DNA of 64,000 nt from positions 124,001 through 188,000 of the forward strand of contig CAVTOZ010000001.1 in assembly GCA_963736505.1 (NCBI GenBank), in the 5' to 3' direction. Shown piece after piece: positions 27,709 to 36,274 of this stretch. Every line of letters starts with the position of its first letter. The stretch's first letter is position 1. The position numbers were made by a program, and so were the translations under genes. Below the pieces are notes generated by a model, which saw only the letters and a program-made list of their open reading frames with translations, was not told the origin of the DNA and searched no databases. Source of the DNA: Solirubrobacter sp963736505 (GTDB lineage: Bacteria; Actinomycetota; Thermoleophilia; Solirubrobacterales; Solirubrobacteraceae).

Positions 27709-28764
27709 ATGATGACCTGGATGCGCAACCCCCGCTCCCACTTCGCACCGATGGCGATCGGCGCGCCCGAACCCGTTCGCGAGATCCCCGTAACGCCCAT
27801 GCGGATGATCCATTTCTTCGATCCCTCGAACGAGAAATTGGTCGGCCGGCTGCCGGATATGGCCGCTCAGGCGGACATCGTGCTGGGCAACCTGGAGGAC
27901 GCGATCCCGGCCGATCGCAAGGAGGCGGCGCGCGAAGGGCTCGTCCGCGCGGCGAACGAGCAGGATCTCGGCGGAACCCCTTTGTGGACGCGGGTCAACG
28001 CGCTCGAGAGCCCCTGGGTGCTCGACGACTTGGTGACATTGGTCACACAAGCCGGCGAGAAGCTCGACGTGGTGATGATCCCCAAGGTCGAAGGCGCCTG
28101 GGACATCCACTACGTCGACCGGTTGCTGGCGCAGCTCGAGGCGCGCGCGAAGCTCGAGCGCCCGATCCTGATCCACGCGATCCTCGAGACGGCGCAGGGC
28201 GTCGCCAACGTCGAGGAGATCGCCAATGCCTCGCCGCGCATGCAGGGCATCTCGCTCGGGCCGGCCGACCTGGCGGCGTCGCGGCGGATGAAGACGACGC
28301 GCGTCGGCGGCGGGCACCCGGGCTACCGCGTGCTGGCGGATCCCGACGGCTCGGACGCGCCACGTCCCTCCTTCCAGCAGGACCTCTGGCACTACACGAT
28401 CGGCCGCATGGTCGACGCCTGCGCGGCGGCCGGGATCTTCCCGTTCTACGGCCCGTTCGGGGACATCAAGGACGTCGACGGCTGCGAGGCGCAGTTCCGC
28501 GCCGCCTACCTGATGGGCTGCGTCGGCGCGTGGTCGCTGCACCCGGTCCAGATCGGGATCGCGAAGAAGGTCTTCTCGCCCGAGGCCGACGAGGTCGCGT
28601 TCGCGCGCAAGGTGCTCGAGGCGATCCCCGACGGCCGCGGCGTGCACATGATCGACGGCAAGATGCAGGACGACGCGACGTGGAAGCAGTCGAAGGTGAT
28701 GGTCGACCTCGCCGAGCTGCTCGCGCGCAAGGACCCGGAGCTGGCCGAGGCCTACGGGATGTAA
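27709..28764 (+). CDS. mcl: L-malyl-CoA/beta-methylmalyl-CoA lyase (HpcH/HpaI/CitE superfamily)
   Basis: The 351-aa protein belongs to the CitE-like TIM-barrel lyases, which reversibly split malyl-CoA to acetyl-CoA and glyoxylate or methylmalyl-CoA to propionyl-CoA and glyoxylate. Landmarks are MAIGAPEPVREIPV, VLGNLEDAIPADRKEAA (Mg-binding acid region), VVMIPKVEGAWDIHYVD, IHAILETAQG, SLGPADLAASRRMKTTRVGG and MIDGKMQDDATWKQSKV. From memory these match the Chloroflexus aurantiacus 3-hydroxypropionate-cycle enzyme closely. Starts at 27709, 27712 and 27721 are in frame: 27712 has the best-spaced AGGG, while the Chloroflexus N-terminus fits 27721 best. It lies head to head with the MaoC gene. Pathway membership needs the rest of the genome. 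Confidence 0.88.
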   Translation: MMTWMRNPRSHFAPMAIGAPEPVREIPVTPMRMIHFFDPSNEKLVGRLPDMAAQADIVLGNLEDAIPADRKEAAREGLVRAANEQDLGGTPLWTRVNALESPWVLDDLVTLVTQAGEKLDVVMIPKVEGAWDIHYVDRLLAQLEARAKLERPILIHAILETAQGVANVEEIANASPRMQGISLGPADLAASRRMKTTRVGGGHPGYRVLADPDGSDAPRPSFQQDLWHYTIGRMVDACAAAGIFPFYGPFGDIKDVDGCEAQFRAAYLMGCVGAWSLHPVQIGIAKKVFSPEADEVAFARKVLEAIPDGRGVHMIDGKMQDDATWKQSKVMVDLAELLARKDPELAEAYGM

Positions 28765-28789
28765 CGCGGCGGGAGGCCGCGCGCATCTC

Positions 28790-29326
28790 ATGGACGTGAG
28801 AAGCGACGCCGCACTGCTCCAAGCGGCCCGGACGGATGCCCGGGCCTTCCGCGAGCTCTACAACCGCTATGCGGACCGCGTGCTCGGGTACCACCTGCGC
28901 CGCTGCCGCGACGACGACGCCGCCCACGAGCTGACCGCCGAGACGTTCGCGCAGGCGTGGCTCGTGCGCGCGCGCTTCCGCGACGAGTGCGGCGGCTCCG
29001 CCGGCCCGTGGCTGTTCGGGATCGCGCGCAACGTGCTGCTCGCGTCCGTTCGCCGCAAGGCGCTGGAGGCGGGGGCGCGCGAGCGGCTCGGCATGCTGAC
29101 CTCGCCCGCGGTCGAGCCCGAGGAGTCGTGGCTGGAGGGACTCGACGAGGCGCTCGACGAGCTGCCCGAGTCCCAACGCGAGGCGATCCGCCTGCGCGTG
29201 GTCGACGACCTCGCCTATGCCGACGTCGCCGCCGCGCTCGGCACCTCCCAGGCCGCCGCCCGCGTGCGCGTGCACCGCGGCCTGTCCGCACTCAGGACCC
29301 GCCTCTCGAAGGAGCCGGCCCGATGA
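28790..29326 (+). CDS. ECF-type RNA polymerase sigma factor
   Basis: The 178-aa protein has the two-domain layout of extracytoplasmic-function sigma factors. Region 2 comprises DARAFRELYNRYADRVLGYH and AHELTAETFAQAWLVRARF. Region 4 is LDELPESQREAIRLRVVDDL followed by the helix-turn-helix YADVAAALGTSQAAARVRVH. It begins at ATG 28790 with GGGAGG 13 bases upstream. Its stop overlaps the start of the next gene by four bases (ATGA), and that next product is a single-pass membrane protein, the usual arrangement for a sigma/anti-sigma pair. Its regulon is unknown; a self-recognised promoter could not be picked out. Confidence 0.92.
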   Translation: MDVRSDAALLQAARTDARAFRELYNRYADRVLGYHLRRCRDDDAAHELTAETFAQAWLVRARFRDECGGSAGPWLFGIARNVLLASVRRKALEAGARERLGMLTSPAVEPEESWLEGLDEALDELPESQREAIRLRVVDDLAYADVAAALGTSQAAARVRVHRGLSALRTRLSKEPAR

Positions 29327-29871
29327 CCGATCCGAAGACCGCCGCCGGAGGCGGCCCCGCGAGCCCGGGCGGCGCCGGGATGATCGCCGGCGACGACCCG
29401 TCGCCGCGGCTGGTCATGATCGGCGACGACCTCGAGTGCGCCGCGCGCAAGGACCTCGCCTCGTCGCGCCGCCGCCGCATCCGCCGCCGCGTCGCGGGCT
29501 GCGCCGCCGCGCTCGTCGTCGTCGTGCCGGGCGCCGCGCTCGCCCGCAGCCTGCTCACGACCGAGGACGTCGCGCGCTCGATGCCGGCCGGCACGAAGTT
29601 CCTCGTCGGCACCGCGCCCGTCTGCACCGTCGTCAAGGACGGGGTCGAGTACCACTGCACGATCGCCCAGGCGCCCAAGGCGGAGATCGCCGACCTGAAG
29701 GACACGGTCGAGCCGACCGTCGACGCGACCAAGCACGTCAACGGCGGCTGCCGCTCGCTGCGCAGCGACGGCACCGAGTGGGAGTGCTACATCGGCACGG
29801 CCGCCGTCGACGCGAAGATCGTCGGCGCCGGCTTCCTCGGCGAGTACGCGCCTTCGCCCGGCGTGGGCTGA
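29323..29871 (+). CDS. Single-pass membrane protein, candidate anti-sigma partner
   Basis: The 182-aa protein has a cytoplasmic N-terminus of about 60 residues (LVMIGDDLECAARKDLASSR), then a very basic stretch (RRRRIRRR). One transmembrane helix follows (VAGCAAALVVVVPGAALA), then an exported domain with four cysteines (APVCTVV, YHCTIA, GGCRSL, WECYIG) that could form two disulfides. It lacks the HxxxCxxC zinc motif of ZAS-type anti-sigma factors, so the anti-sigma role rests on the ATGA coupling with the sigma gene and on topology only. It ends six codons before a cluster of stops; the next gene is convergent and starts its stop codon three bases away. Confidence 0.7.
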   Translation: MTDPKTAAGGGPASPGGAGMIAGDDPSPRLVMIGDDLECAARKDLASSRRRRIRRRVAGCAAALVVVVPGAALARSLLTTEDVARSMPAGTKFLVGTAPVCTVVKDGVEYHCTIAQAPKAEIADLKDTVEPTVDATKHVNGGCRSLRSDGTEWECYIGTAAVDAKIVGAGFLGEYAPSPGVG

Positions 29872-29874
29872 TGC

Positions 29875-30318
29875 TCAGTGGCAGTGGTGCTGCGAGCCGG
29901 GCTGCAGCGCGGCGCGCATCGCGTCGGCGGCCAGGTCGCCGAGCGGCCACAGGAGCTCGCGTGCGACGGCGAGCGGCGCGCGGTCCTCGTCGCGCATCCA
30001 CTCGGCCTCGTCGCGGCTCTCGACGAAGTGCGTGAGCGCGTTGCGGAAGGCGGACAGGCGGGCGGGGCGCAGGACGACGGTGCTAATGCCGGGGCGGCTC
30101 GAGAGGTCGCCGAGCTCATCGGAGAGCGCGGTCAGCTCGCGCAGCTCGAGCACGTCGTCGACCGACATGCTGGCCGTGCGGAAGCGCTCGCCGGAGATCG
30201 CGCGGACGGCGTGTGCCGCGGCGCCGATCTCGTCGTCGTTGAGGTCGAACAGCGCCAGGACCACGGGCTCTCCATCAAGACCCGGCGTGATGTCGATGCG
30301 AGCGTGGACCATGGTCAT
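29875..30318 (-). CDS. Conserved hypothetical protein
   Basis: I do not recognise this 147-aa soluble protein. It starts MTMVHARIDITPGLDGEPVV and has an alternating beta/alpha first half. A helical acidic middle follows (SVDDVLELRELTALSDELGD) and then a His-terminated tail (PGSQHHCH). No signal peptide or membrane segment is seen. ATG 30318 is used; ATG 30312 is two codons inside, and an upstream in-frame ATG adds only six residues. It is convergent with the sigma/membrane pair (three bases between stops). The C-terminal GSQHHCH could bind metal but is too short to interpret. Confidence 0.65.
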   Translation of the reverse strand: MTMVHARIDITPGLDGEPVVLALFDLNDDEIGAAAHAVRAISGERFRTASMSVDDVLELRELTALSDELGDLSSRPGISTVVLRPARLSAFRNALTHFVESRDEAEWMRDEDRAPLAVARELLWPLGDLAADAMRAALQPGSQHHCH

Positions 30319-30600
30319 AGAACACGGTATCGGCACCGCTTAAGCGGAGCCTGAGATCTACCTACCCAGTTGCAGGGTTTGCGAATTTCCGGAAGATGCG
30401 GGATCGTCGCCCAGGGGCCTCTTGACCCGCCCAGGGGCCGCCGCGTACGTTCTTCTTAGACGCGGAACCGAGCCGCAGAGAGCGAGGCCATGGGATTGCA
30501 AGGCCCGCCGCTCTGAAGCCGGACGAGCCCCTTGGGGCGCGACCGGTGGAGAGCATCCCGAGCGGCCCGGGACCGCGTCGATATCGTTAAGTTCGGGCGC
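30319..30600 (+). promoter_or_regulatory. Divergent regulatory region with direct repeats around a -35 box
   Basis: In this 282-bp gap GCCCAGGGGCC occurs twice (30409-30419 and 30429-30439), exactly 20 bp apart, on either side of TTGACC (30422-30427). TACGTT (30446-30451) gives an 18-bp spaced promoter firing toward the cupin gene. The resulting leader of about 140 bases can pair with itself: CAGAG with CTCTG around a GGCC/GGCC stem, then a CCCCTTGGGG hairpin. I cannot match it to a known riboswitch class. Confidence 0.4.
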
Positions 30601-30978
30601 ATGGGCCATCTCGTGCACCTCGCAGACGTTCCCGAACACGCGATCGCGGACGGTCGCTGGCAGCCGCTCAACGCGACGCTGGAGATCCGCAACTTCGGCA
30701 TCAACGCCGTCGCGCTGGACCCCGGCGACGACATCGACATCGAGCACGACGAAGCCGACTGCGGCCACCAGGAGGTCTACGTCGTCGTCTCCGGCCGCGC
30801 GGGCTTCCGGCTCGGCGACCGGCAGGTCGAAGCGGGCCCGGGCGACGTCGTCGCCGTGCCCGATCCGGCCGAGACGCGCGACTACTGGGCGCTCGAGCCG
30901 GGCACGCGGATCGTGTGCGTCGGCGCCGGCCCCGGCGCCGAGCACGACTTCGGCGCCTGGATCACGCGGGAGCGATGA
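30601..30978 (+). CDS. Small cupin-domain protein
   Basis: This 125-aa protein is a single cupin barrel. The first motif is approximated by IEHDEADCGHQEVYVVVSGR and the second by EAGPGDVVAVPDP, with a typical intermotif length. The metal-site histidines are only partly conserved (EHDE...GHQE), so both an enzymatic and a ligand-binding role are open. There is no DNA-binding domain and no signal peptide. It begins at ATG 30601 after a long leader, and its last 17 bases overlap the convergent beta-propeller gene. The function is not assignable beyond the fold. Confidence 0.8.
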   Translation: MGHLVHLADVPEHAIADGRWQPLNATLEIRNFGINAVALDPGDDIDIEHDEADCGHQEVYVVVSGRAGFRLGDRQVEAGPGDVVAVPDPAETRDYWALEPGTRIVCVGAGPGAEHDFGAWITRER

Positions 30979-31816
30979 GCTCGGTGCGCAGCTCATGGCT
31001 CTCGTCCGCGAGACGGGCCTCGTAGAAGATCCGGTACCCGCCGGCGGGAAGCGCGACGGCGTCGAGGTAGCGCACGTCGGCGACCGGCTCGGGCGCGATG
31101 CGGGCGCCGTCGAGCGTCGCCAGGCCGGTGCGCTCGAACCAGTTCTCCTCGGCGCTGGCGCGGCCGTCGTAGGCGGCGCGGCCGTCGGGGAGGACCGTCG
31201 TCAGCCGCGCGCCGCGCGCGTCCCAGGTCCCGGGCCGGCCGTCGAGCACGATCCCGCGCCAGTCCCACGTCAGCCCGTCGGCGCTCGTCACGTAGGCGGT
31301 CCGCATGCGGTCCTCGGCCCCCTCGACGTCCTTCGGGTGCACGCAGATCCACGCCTCCCAGCCGATGTCGACGCGGCGCACGTACGGGTCCTTGACGGCG
31401 ATCAGCGGGTCGCCCTCGATCGCGGGACGCGGCTCGGCCTGCGCGAGCCCTTCCAGCTCCGGCGCCTCGAGCACGTCGATCCACCAGTGCTTGCTGCCGC
31501 GCTCGGCCGCGCAGGTGTACAGCCGCCAGTGGCCCGCGTCGGTCTGCACGAGCGACGGGCGCTCGAGCCCCATCGCGCCGTCGAACCGCGTCTCGTCGAA
31601 CGCGGTCACGGTCTCGAAGCGCTCGCCGTCGCCCGAGCGCGCGATCACGATCTCGTCGACGCCGTCATGGCCGTGGCGGACGCGATACGCGAGCAGCCAC
31701 GTGCCGTCGTCGAGCAGGCGTGCGGACGGCGCGCCGGACCAGAAGCCCGGCCCGGCGCCGGGAGCGGGCACGGCGACGGTCGCGCGGTCCGTCGGGAGCG
31801 GGAACTCGGAGGTCAT
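30962..31816 (-). CDS. Five-bladed beta-propeller protein, glycoside hydrolase 32/43/68-like
   Basis: The 284-aa cytoplasmic protein repeats short Trp- and Asp-rich blades: WSGAPSARLLDDGTWLLAYR, MGLERPSLVQTDAGHWRLY, HWWIDVLEA, KDPYVRRVDIGWEAWICVH, TSADGLTWDW. This resembles the GH43/GH32 superfamily, but the three catalytic carboxylates cannot be assigned with certainty and the protein has no signal peptide. It may act on a small glycoside or glycoside phosphate, or only bind sugars. ATG 31816 is chosen; ATG 31852 would add MTLARSLATLYG, and neither has a clear ribosome-binding site. It is divergent from the DDN-like gene and convergent with the cupin. Confidence 0.65.
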   Translation of the reverse strand: MTSEFPLPTDRATVAVPAPGAGPGFWSGAPSARLLDDGTWLLAYRVRHGHDGVDEIVIARSGDGERFETVTAFDETRFDGAMGLERPSLVQTDAGHWRLYTCAAERGSKHWWIDVLEAPELEGLAQAEPRPAIEGDPLIAVKDPYVRRVDIGWEAWICVHPKDVEGAEDRMRTAYVTSADGLTWDWRGIVLDGRPGTWDARGARLTTVLPDGRAAYDGRASAEENWFERTGLATLDGARIAPEPVADVRYLDAVALPAGGYRIFYEARLADESHELRTELIAPA

Positions 31817-32258
31817 GCCGTACAGGGTCGCGAGCGACCGCGCGAGCGTCATCAGGCAAACGGTGCGAGCGACCCCTTACGCGGAGTACCGTGCGACAAC
31901 GATGCCGCTCCCCAAGCGACTTGCGCGCTTCAACCTCAAGGTCACGAACCCGATCCTCGGCCACGCCGCCAAGCGCCTCCCCGGCTTCGCGATCGTGACG
32001 CACGTCGGGCGCAGGTCCGGCACGTCGCGCTCCAACCCCGTGAACCTGTTCAGGCACGGCGACGACTTCGTCGTCGCGCTCACCTACGGCCGCGACGCCC
32101 AGTGGGTCAAGAACGTCCTCGCCGCCAATGGATGCGAGGTCCTGACGAGGTCGAAGCCCATCCGCCTGACCGCGCCCCGCATCGAGCAGGACCTGACGCT
32201 CGTCCCGGCCGCGGTGCGGCCCATCCTCAAGGCACTCCACGTGACCGACGTGCTCGTC

Positions 32259-33259
<1,001 letters not shown>

Positions 33260-33260
<1 letters not shown>

Positions 33261-34078
33261 CAGCCCTTCACCGCCCCGCTCAGCATGCCGCGGATGAAGT
33301 GCCGCTGCAGGAACACGTAGACGACGACCACGGGCAGCGCGACGATCACGCCGCCGGCCGCCAGCAGCGTCAGGTCGGACTGGTTGCGGCCCTGGAAGAA
33401 GCTCAGCCCCAGCGGCGCCGTGCGCAGCCCTTCGTCGGAGACCATCACGAGCGCGAGCAGGAACTCGTTCCAGGTCCACATGAACAGCAGCACCGTCATC
33501 GTCAGCACGGCCGGCCGCGCGAGCGGCAGCAGCACGCGCCAGAGCGTGAACCACGACGACGCGCCGTCGATCCGCGCCGCCTCGACGAGCGAGCGCGGCA
33601 CGCCGCGGAAGAACGCCCGCATCCAGAACGTCCCGAACGCGACCGAGGCGCCGGCCTGGGGCAGGATCAGCGCCCAGTACGTGTTCGTCAGGTCGAGGTC
33701 GCGCAGGTCGTAGTAGAGCGGCACGATGACCGCCTCGACCGGGATCGTCAGCCCGAACAGGAACAGGTAGAACAGCACGACCGATCCGCGGAAGCGCATC
33801 ATCCCGAACGCGTAGCCCGACAGGATCGAGAAGAAGCTCGAGGAGATCACCACGGCGACGGCGACGATCACCGACGACTTCAGGTAGGAGCCGAAGTTGC
33901 CCTCCTGCCACGCCGTCTTGAAGTTGCCGAGGTGGAAGCCGTCGAAGCTGCCGAACGACGCCTGCGAGTGCGGGCTCTGCAGCGCGGTCGCGAGGATGCC
34001 GAGGATCGGCGCCAGCGCCAGCAGCGAGAACACGCCGAGCACGGCGTACGTGAGCGCCTGCTCGCGCCGGTCGATCAT
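33260..34078 (-). CDS. Sugar ABC transporter permease (MalG type)
   Basis: The 272-aa integral membrane protein has about six transmembrane segments: YAVLGVFSLLALAPILGILA, VIVAVAVVISSSFFSILSGY, VLFYLFLFGLTIPVEAVIVP and others. The cytoplasmic EAA loop is VEAARIDGASSWFTLWRVLL, which docks on the ATPase. It pairs with the larger permease upstream in the classical carbohydrate uptake arrangement. The start ATG at 34078 overlaps the stop of that permease by four bases (ATGA), and its own stop overlaps the ATPase start. No anomalies. Confidence 0.95.
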
Positions 34079-34944
34079 CGCTCCGCCACCCGGTTGATGA
34101 CGAACGTGATCGCGAAGATCACGAGCGCGAGCGCGATCCCGATCGCCGCCGCCGAGCCGACCTTGCCGGTCTGGAACGCGCGGTCGTAGACCTGGTAGGC
34201 GGGCACCGACGTCGCGTCGCCCGGGCCGCCCTTGGTCGTGATGTAGACGAGGTCGAAGTTGCGCAGCGCGTAGACCGTCGTGAGCGTCAGCGTGACCGCG
34301 ATCTCGCCGCGCAGGGCGGGCAGCGTGACGGCGAGGAACTCGCGCACCGGCCCGGCGCCGTCGACGCGCGCGGCGTCGAACAGCGACTGCGGGATCTTCT
34401 GCACGCCGGCGCTCAGCAGCACCATCGCGAGCCCGAAGTACACCCACGTGCCGACCAGCCCGACCGCCGGCAGCGCCCACGTGAAGTCGCCCAGCCACGC
34501 CTTCCCGCCGATCCCGAAGAAGCCCAGGATCCGGTTCAGCGCACCGGTGGCCGGGTCGTAGATCATCCGCCACATCACGGCCACGACGACCATCGCGATC
34601 ACCTGCGGCAGGAACAGGATCGTGCGGAACAGCGCCTGCCCGCGGATCCGCGCCCGCGCCAGCAGCCCCGCCAGCAGCAGCCCGATCAGCAGCGGCAGGA
34701 CGGCGTAGAAGACCAGCAGGATCAGCGAGTGCCCGAACGCGCTGCGCAGCGCCGGGTCCGAGACGACGTCGGCGTAGTTGCGCAGGCCGACCCAGGTGCC
34801 GACCGTCAGCCCGTCCCACGCGAACAGCGAGATCCACGCCGCGTGCGCGAGCGGCAGCAGGACGAACGCGAAGAAGACCGCGAACGCCGGCAGCAGGTAC
34901 AGGTAGCCGACCCGGCGCGGGGCGCCGGGCGGCGGCTGCGTCAG
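34075..34944 (-). CDS. Sugar ABC transporter permease (MalF type) with apparent CTG start
   Basis: The reading frame encodes a complete 289-aa permease: GYLYLLPAFAVFFAFVLLPL for the first helix, WISLFAWDGLTVGTWVGLRN, then LFRTILFLPQVIAMVVVAVM and the EAA loop FDAARVDGAGPVREFLAVTL. No ATG, GTG or TTG exists in frame between an upstream stop (inside the binding-protein gene) and GTG 34611, which lies well inside the membrane domain and would delete the first two helices. The only plausible starts are CTG at 34944 (two bases after the binding-protein TGA) or an even rarer codon. I place the start at CTG, with translational coupling. A base error that destroyed a normal start is the alternative. 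Confidence 0.8.
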   Translation of the reverse strand: MTQPPPGAPRRVGYLYLLPAFAVFFAFVLLPLAHAAWISLFAWDGLTVGTWVGLRNYADVVSDPALRSAFGHSLILLVFYAVLPLLIGLLLAGLLARARIRGQALFRTILFLPQVIAMVVVAVMWRMIYDPATGALNRILGFFGIGGKAWLGDFTWALPAVGLVGTWVYFGLAMVLLSAGVQKIPQSLFDAARVDGAGPVREFLAVTLPALRGEIAVTLTLTTVYALRNFDLVYITTKGGPGDATSVPAYQVYDRAFQTGKVGSAAAIGIALALVIFAITFVINRVAER

Positions 34945-34945
34945 C

Positions 34946-36274
34946 TCAGCGATCGCTCGCCCACTTGTCGAAGTCGGCCTGCACGTTCTTCGTGAAGTCC
35001 GGCGGGCTCGTCTTGCCGGCCATCAGGCGCTGGATCGCGGCCGTGATGTCGTCGTAGAACGTCGGCGTCGCGTAGTCCAGGTACGGGATCACGCCGTCGG
35101 CCTCGTTGAGCTTCTGCCACGCGGTGGCGACGTCGGCCGAGAGCCCAGGCTCCGGCGCGGGCGCGTTCTTCATCGCCGGCAGGTTGTTCGTCTGGACCAG
35201 CACCTTGGCGGCGTTCGCGTCGGTGACGAAGTCGATGTAGGCGGCCCCGACCTCGGGGTGCTTGGACGCGGCCGTGATCGCGAACGGGAGCGACTCGCCG
35301 CCGAGCGACACCGGGTCGTCCGGGTTCTTGCCGGGCATCAACGCGAAGCCGACGTTGTCGCCCATGCGGTCGGCGAGGTCGGCGGTCACCCAGGTGCCGG
35401 CGATCAGGAACGGGCTCTTGCCCTTGGCGAAGGCCTGCCACGCCGGGTCGTAGCCGGTGCCGTTGAAGCCGGAGGTGAAGTAGCCCTTGTCCACCCAGTC
35501 GGTCAGCTTCGCCGCGGCGTCGGTGAACCCCGGCGAGTCGAACTTCGCGCCCGGCTTGGCGAACACGAAGTCGCGCACCGCCTGCTTGTCGGCGATCTGG
35601 CCGAGCACGCTCTCGTACTCGTGGATCCCAGGCCACTTCTCGAGGTTGCCGAACTCGATCGGGACCTCGCCCTTGCCCTTGGCGGCGGCGAGCTGGGACT
35701 CGAGGTCGCTGAAGGTCGTGGGCGGCGTGGGGACCTTCGCCTTGTTGTAGAAGAGGCCGACGATCTCCCCCATCTGCGAGAGGCCGTAGAGGTCGCCGGA
35801 GCCGAAGTCCTTGCCGTCGGAGCTGAACTTGTTGAGGTCCAGCAGCAGCGGCGAGTAGCGGTCCTCCCAGCCGTACACCTTCGCGTAGTCGGTCAGCGGC
35901 CGCAGGATCCCGGCCTTGACGAGCTCGCCCATGATCGGGCGCCCCTGGTTGGCCTCCACGACGTCGGGCGGGTTGGAGCCCGAGACGGCCAGCTTGAGCG
36001 TTGTCTGGAGATCCTCGAAGGACTTCGCGACGCGCTTGATCGTGACGTTCGGGTACTTCTGCTGGAACTCGGCGATCAGCTGCTTCATCTGCTTGTTCTG
36101 GCCGCCGCGGACCTCCTGGTCCCAGACGGTCAGCGTGACCGGGCCGAGCTTGGCGATGTCGGGCTTGGCCGCCGCCTTCGGCGCGGGCGTCTGCTTCGGC
36201 GTGTCCTTGGCGCCGGGCGCGGCGCCGCAGCCGGCGACGAGCACCGCCGCGGCCGCGAGTGCGATGAGCCTCAC
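34946..36274 (-). CDS. Sugar ABC transporter substrate-binding lipoprotein
   Basis: The 442-aa protein has a lipoprotein signal (MRLIALAAAAVLVAGC, Cys 16) and an Ala/Pro/Lys linker. A family-1 extracellular binding domain follows, opening VTLTVWDQEVRGGQNKQMKQ and containing NPPDVVEANQ, LYGLSQMGEIVGLFYN and GFALMPGKNPDDPVSLGGES. It should capture an oligosaccharide or glycoside outside the cell. The start is GTG 36274, preceded by a near-perfect AAGGAGG and overlapping the kinase stop (GTGA). It is the most strongly ribosome-bound gene in the operon, in line with the excess of binding protein that importers need. The ligand cannot be read from sequence. Confidence 0.95.
   Translation of the reverse strand: MRLIALAAAAVLVAGCGAAPGAKDTPKQTPAPKAAAKPDIAKLGPVTLTVWDQEVRGGQNKQMKQLIAEFQQKYPNVTIKRVAKSFEDLQTTLKLAVSGSNPPDVVEANQGRPIMGELVKAGILRPLTDYAKVYGWEDRYSPLLLDLNKFSSDGKDFGSGDLYGLSQMGEIVGLFYNKAKVPTPPTTFSDLESQLAAAKGKGEVPIEFGNLEKWPGIHEYESVLGQIADKQAVRDFVFAKPGAKFDSPGFTDAAAKLTDWVDKGYFTSGFNGTGYDPAWQAFAKGKSPFLIAGTWVTADLADRMGDNVGFALMPGKNPDDPVSLGGESLPFAITAASKHPEVGAAYIDFVTDANAAKVLVQTNNLPAMKNAPAPEPGLSADVATAWQKLNEADGVIPYLDYATPTFYDDITAAIQRLMAGKTSPPDFTKNVQADFDKWASDR

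Noticed and set aside
30458..30600. Possible T-box or SAM riboswitch leader of the cupin gene
   Set aside because: Some helices are plausible, but neither the T-box GGTGGNACC sequence nor SAM core motifs are present, and the gene is not a typical target.
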